Shown here: positions 59,160 through 64,000 of the stretch, piece after piece | Layout: each line of letters begins with the position of its first letter | Numbering within the stretch: position 1 is the first letter of the stretch | NCBI GenBank assembly: GCA_022113835.1 | Contig: JAILWY010000014.1 | Coordinates: 7,875,501 to 7,939,500, forward strand | From: Atopsyche davidsoni | Lineage: Eukaryota; Arthropoda; Insecta; Trichoptera; Hydrobiosidae | Reading direction: 5' to 3' | DNA: 64,000 nt | Notes under the pieces: generated by a model | The model's database searches: none | What the model saw: only the letters and a program-made list of their open reading frames with translations | Told to the model about the DNA's origin: nothing | Made by a program: the position numbers and the translations under genes

Positions 59160-61125
59160 AAAAATCTTGGCCCATATTTTTATTTAATTCATGATTGTAA
59201 GATTTTTATTTTGCCTTTTTATAATGATTCATTAATGCAGTAATTTTTAATAAATACTTAAATATAAAATACCTAAGAAAAATATTGTACATACCTGGTG
59301 GTACGACTAAAGACTTTTCTGCTTTAGGTGAGCAAAATTCAATGGTGGCAACCTTAAATATAAGGCACTGGTTATAGGTCTATATAAAGCCGAAAGGTCT
59401 TTATAAGGCTTTAATTCTGAAAACTTTAAAGAACTTTCAGATAATATACTTCATTTGTCTTAAGGAATTGGTGTCTGAATCTCTCAATGAAGTATAAGCT
59501 CTTAATTTTTATTTTGGCTTTTAAAATCACATCGCACTTTTTTTATAAACTTAATAAATTATTCTTACTAATTAAGCATAAAAATTGTTACTTAATACAA
59601 AATATATTTGCAACATCTGAATTGTATATTTGCTGGCTATCAACAATAGTCTCTCAAAATAAAAATATATGTATACACTCAGCTTATTATCATGCAGTAA
59701 AATAAAATTTTAGGAAAATAACTTATAACACTTGCTTAATTTATGATTTGAGCTTATCATGTTTATCTAATGTGGTGTGTTAACCTTCTAAAGAACAAAG
59801 TGTTTTCATAATATTTTTTTATTTTACGGCTGTCTTTTGAATATTACTTGGTTTACTATGAATTGAAGATTTACTTTAAATGAATAAGTCCATTTAACAA
59901 TGAATTGGAGTATAGAACAGTACTCATATCCAGATGGCTACGTAAGCGACATCCGCATTGGATCAATATCAACTCAATCAAAGCAATTGAGCTGAGGTTG
60001 TCTAACATCTGTTATGAAATCTGCTCAGTTTTCAATAATAATGATAATTTTGTCTCAGTTAATTTTTAGAAATTAGTTTATTTTATTAATAAAAATCATA
60101 ATCCATTTGTATCTATATTTTAAAAAAATATTGGTACTAGACTTTGTATTTATTTAAAATTATATTGTAATCGTTAGTAGCACTACATATATGTTACATC
60201 AATCTCGTGAAGCAATTACTACAGATTAGTACCCGTGTTATCCAATCCTTTTTCATCAAATGATCTTCATGGGTGGGAAACTTTTACTCGTGGATTTAGT
60301 CTTTAATCTTAATCTTAATCTTAGTCTTTTAATCTTAATCATTCAACTAGCCATTTTTGATTTTCTGTGGTATTATCTAGTAATTATTTTTACCCCCTAT
60401 TAGCCATTTTCGCTTACAATGATTTTTTGTCAGATCTTGGTGTCAGACAAAATGAGTGGATTTTTATGTATATTATCTAATTACAGCATTTACGTTTGCT
60501 GGGCCAATGTTAAATTTGTTTAGTTGAACAAATTATTATATTATATATTTAACAGCATCAATTTGGTTTCCAATGTTTTGACTACTAGAATAATAATCAG
60601 GAAATCTAGGAAGATAATGAAGAGGATTCGAGCAACATGGCTATCATATCAGAAATAAAAGAATAACACACCCGTGCCAGTTAAAATAACAAAAATATCT
60701 ACAGATTCTTGGTAAAAATAAAATGTAAAACCATGCTGTTCTTACATTACTTTGAGACTTTTGTATATCATTTTATAGGTACTATTTAAATTTCGTAATT
60801 CAATAATAAAATTAACAGAATAACAAAATAATTATTGTAACATTAAATTTATAACATTAAATAAAATAATTATTGTTTTTGGCATCATTTATCTGAAAAT
60901 GGAAAGTTTTATATAAGACGCACATAGCTTAGCAATATTTTAGTATCACTGATTATTTCAATTTATGATGTTTGATATGGCTTATTCTTATCTTGCCCAA
61001 ATAATTTTGGGTACACTTGTAAAACTTCCAAGAAATGAGAATTAATAAAGTTGAGCTGTTTTATGAAGCGCACTGTGATTTCTAAAAATATTGCTTTATC
61101 AATAGAGGTTTAGAAATCCTTAATT
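59160..61125. other. Intergenic AT-rich stretch
   Basis: No supported gene. A plus-strand CTATATAAAG (about 59379-59388) precedes by roughly 100 bases an ATG at 59487 that opens a hydrophobic, signal-peptide-like start (MKYKLLIFILAFKITSHF). The frame then degenerates into AT-rich sequence and no donor follows. A short (TTAATC)-type array lies at about 60300-60341. Confidence 0.5.
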
Positions 61126-61281
61126 GATAAAGCCGAGCTCATATCTGTTTTAGTTTTTTAATGATTTGCTCAGGACAATACGGGTTGCAGTAACAATAGA
61201 AACGAGAACTTGTCAGCTGTGATACTAAAATTAAACACTCTATTATTAATTATTTTAAGTGAATGTATTATCTATATCTTC
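61126..61281 (+). repeat. Duplicated block, copy 2 (left part)
   Basis: Matches 56213-56375 from GATAAAGCCGAG to GTATTATCTATAT. The match stops abruptly at about 61278 where CTTCTTCTTC begins, the left boundary of the inserted DNA. Confidence 0.75.
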
Positions 61282-61290
61282 TTCTTCATC

Positions 61291-61394
61291 GAGTGCCTCT
61301 CCTCAGAGATGGTTGGCGACCATTTCACTGAGCATATACTCACGCTGAGCCTGTGTTCATGGTTTTCTAAAGGGAAAATAGTGTAATGGGTCCC
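61291..61394 (+). repeat. Dispersed repeat, copy 2
   Basis: Matches 3585-3688 (GTGCCTCTCCTCAGAGATGG to ATAGTGTAATGGGTCCC). It lies between the broken duplicated block and the Helitron start, so this repeat entered the block and the Helitron then inserted next to or into it. Confidence 0.55.
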
Positions 61395-61404
61395 CAGGTC
61401 CTTA

Positions 61405-63787
61405 TCTATATATATAAAACACAAACTCAAAAACGGTGATTATTTGACCGCTATAGACATTAGAACCATTCAACTGATGTGCTCCAAACCGGTTTCATTT
61501 GTAAGCCAATAATACTAAGATCGTTTTAGACCAATTAAATTTAAAAAATTGATGGTCAAATTTGGTTTATTTAATTAAGTAAATCCCATACAAAAGATTC
61601 CATTTCAAAAAAGGAACTAACATTTTCGCGTATATGCAGGCTGCCAACAAAACAATTTGTTAAGATTAGTATGACGTTGCCGTTTTGTATTGTACAAGGC
61701 AGGCTGCCACAACAAAAAAAAACAACAGAGAACTGTCATTAAAATATAAAATATATATATATATATATATATACTAGAAATGTTGCCCGTCACAGAATGA
61801 CGTTTTCGGAGGCATTTTGAGTTATTAATGATGTGATTAATAATTTCTAGCGTAATTTCGATAAAAAAATAAAATTGGTACTTGTTTTAAGCTGACATAA
61901 ACTGAAAATTTTTAAGAAGCATCAAAATTTGTTTTTTTGTAAAAGTTCTAAATTTGAAATTCTCGCGGTGAACAATAAAATCCTATAATTCGTACATATT
62001 GAAACTCGCTAAAGCATATTTTATAGTTTTATTAAATTAGTTTATCAATGAAAATATTATCCTATCGTTTTGAAATTCGGCACATAGCTGCAAAAAAACT
62101 TATTGAACTTACACACAAAAAATCAGCGTTGTATCTTTTAGGATATTCTATAGAGAACCAAAAAAATTAAAAAATGAAACATACATACACACAATGAATA
62201 TTTTAATAGTAGATATCAAAAAATTTACTGTTCCTTTTTTGAAAAGTATTCGTTTAATTTCTTTTTTTTTATATATAAGCACCGATACGTGATCGAAACA
62301 ATGTTCATAATAGAGATTTGGTACGTGAACGGCAATATAATTCTGATGAATTACGCCATTTTATCGATGCTCAGAAATAACTGTTAACTGCTGATCAAAA
62401 AACAGTTTTAGAAAAAGTTATGCAACACGTAGCAAACGAAAGCGGTGGAATTATTTTCCTTGACGCACCTGGAGGCACTGGAAAAACATTCATGCTCAAT
62501 TTGATACTTGCTGAAATTCGATTGAAAAATGAAATTGCACTAGCTGTTACTCGGTAGTGGGCGTACAGCGCATCCAGCTCTTAAGCTTTTATTAAATGTA
62601 AACCATACCATAACACCAACATGTAACATCGGTAAAAATTCTGGCAAGGCTGCAGTCTTAAAAACAAGCTCACTTATTGTATGGGATGAATGCACTATGG
62701 TAAACAAGAAATCGCTTCAAGCTCTTGACCGTACTCTCAAAGATTTCAGAGAAAATAACCGATCAATGAGTGGAGCTCTATTGCTTCTTGCTGGTGATTT
62801 TCGACAAACTTTGCCAGTGATTCCAAGATCAACACCAGCTGATGAACTAATGCATGTTTGAAAGCATCATATCTTAGGAGACATGTAGAGAAACTCACAT
62901 TGTCAACAAATGTGCATAAAAGCATGTGCATTTACTTCAAGATGCTGCTGCGCAGATATTCGCTAAACAGCTTTTGGGTATGGGCGATGGAAAATTTCCG
63001 ATTGATTCGACTACACGTTAATATCTTTTCCGCCAAACTTTTTCCAAATGCAATCATCAATTCAAATGTTGTGCAGAAAGTTTTTCCTGATATTACAAAC
63101 AATTACAAAAATCATGATTGGCTTTACGAACGAGCAATTTTGGCTCCAAAGAATGATGATGTCAACAAAATAAACTTTCAAATTCAATTGAAGCTACCCG
63201 GTAAAGTTGTCAGGTACACATCAATTGACAGAGTTATAGATGAGGAACAAGCTGTCAACTATCCAATAGAGTTTCTTAACTCTTTGGAACCATCTGGAAT
63301 GCCACCGCACATCTCAACTTTAAAAGTTAATTCACCATAGATGCTCATTCACAACTTAGACTCACCTAAATTGTGCAACGCTTGCTGTTAAAAAAATATT
63401 CAAAATAAATCAAAGCCACAATCATCAGCGGCAAATGTAAAGGAAAAGATGTGCTGATACCACGAATTTCAATGATTTCAACCGATTTGCCCTTCGATTT
63501 CAAGCGATTATAGTTTCCAATGCGTCCAGCTTTTGCCATAACTATCAACAAGGCTCAAGGCCAATCGCTAAGTGTTGCTGGTTTGAACTTAGAAAATTCC
63601 TGTTTTTCGCAACATTATCAACAAATCTTTATGTTTACACACCTACCGAAAAACCTCAATATATCCGGTAGCATTATGATAAAAAAGTTAATAAATAAAC
63701 AAAATTTCCTTTTTTTTTTTTCGAACAAATAAAAAAAGTATTTTATTTCTTTATTTAGCGTAGTAGAACGCGCCGGGTATCCGCTAG
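61405..63787 (+). mobile_element. Helitron, decayed, 2.4 kb
   Basis: The left end is TCTATATATATAAAAC preceded by A. The right end is CTAG followed by T, with a weak CGG-GTAT-CCG hairpin just before it. 5'-TC, 3'-CTRR, a subterminal hairpin and insertion between A and T without target duplication are the diagnostic Helitron features. Inside lie a tract with ACTAGAAATGTTGCCCG after an (AT)n run (about 61750-61790) and the helicase remnant at 62279-63690. The rolling-circle Rep domain is absent, so this copy is an internally deleted, non-autonomous derivative. Confidence 0.72.
62279..63690 (+). pseudogene. Helitron PIF1-type helicase remnant
   Basis: Conceptual reading across several frames recovers ordered PIF1/RecD-like helicase pieces. 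A segment near 62282-62370 (RDRNN...RDLVRERQYNSDELRHFI) resembles the sequence preceding the helicase in Helitron proteins. Walker A follows at 62471-62488 (GGTGKT within DAPGGTGKTF). The Walker B region near 62670-62700 reads IVWDECTMV, then LLLAGDFRQTLPVIP near 62780-62825. NNYKNHDWLYERAILAPKND lies near 63100-63155. The final motif FAITINKAQGQSLSVAGL is at about 63532-63585. In-frame stops (for example after DAQK near 62388) and frame changes (near 62555, 62855 and 63340) break it. It cannot make an active helicase and is useful only as a family marker. Confidence 0.8.
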
Positions 63788-63799
63788 TATACTATAAAT

Positions 63800-64000
63800 A
63801 AATATTTATGTTGAAGTATTGAATAGGAAAATACAATTAAATATTGCACTAAAGTTTGTTATTAGTGTTGTAAGTAGCATTACTACTTTTTAACAAATAT
63901 GTTAAGTATGTATTATTCAGAAAAAAACAGTTTTAGGCTAAGCTTATAATTTCTAACATAAATTGGTAATTGAATATTCAAGGCTTTACCAAAAATAATG
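63800..64000 (+). repeat. Duplicated block, copy 2 (right part)
   Basis: From TGTTGAAGTATTGAATAGG the sequence resumes the match to 56376-56534. At about 63965 it jumps to the block at 57915-57955, up to the window edge. The sequence between the left and right parts of copy 2 (about 61278-63795) is thus inserted DNA. The flanking CTATA words on both sides could be a small target duplication of the first insertion. Confidence 0.7.

Overview
The window reads as a stretch of an insect nuclear genome, most likely a moth or butterfly. The grounds are a strongly AT-rich background, very small introns in a GC-rich gene, a Helitron of the TC...CTAG type at an A|T site, a non-LTR tail signature (GCCCAGCGGTGGG-like), tRNA-derived SINE heads, fold-back elements and a cuticle/gut-type chitin-binding gene. 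The lepidopteran call is inference; no search was run. Composition statements are by eye.

Two protein genes are well supported. (1) A cationic amino acid transporter of the SLC7A4/CAT-4 type on the plus strand (coding 52533-54912, six exons, 636 residues). It has a probable upstream 5' UTR exon at a GC-rich promoter near 50.8-50.9 kb, a 9-bp GC-rich minisatellite filling its first coding intron, and a 5-bp ACACC array starting a few bases after the stop codon. (2) A secreted peritrophin-like chitin-binding protein on the minus strand (58084-59076, two exons, 288 residues), with signal peptide, TATA box and four cysteine modules.

From 1 to about 49 kb there is no convincing complete gene. It is AT-rich intergenic or long-intron DNA carrying SINE fragments, fold-back elements, a nine-monomer minisatellite with alternating monomers (35.9-36.35 kb) and a near-perfect 180-bp palindrome (24.6 kb). 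It also holds several small GC-rich islands, some looking like isolated exons or promoters (10.2, 15.5, 28.7, 38.4, 41.5, 43.2 and 46.0 kb). Two of them, at 43.2 and 38.4 kb on the minus strand, join in phase to a complete 78-residue reading frame. This is reported as a hypothesis, not a gene call.

At 49.1-50.6 kb a 1.1-kb GC-rich retroposed element with an exact 14-bp target-site duplication sits inside an older minus-strand, retroelement-like reading frame. It carries about three 240-bp tandem monomers joined to a short polyadenylated 3' end, so it looks like an internally deleted non-LTR element.

At 56.2-64 kb the sequence flanking the 3' side of the peritrophin gene recurs with an offset of about 4.9 kb. 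The second copy is broken by a dispersed repeat and a 2.4-kb Helitron holding a decayed PIF1-type helicase. The layout implies a tandem duplication and predicts a second peritrophin-like gene just beyond the right edge.
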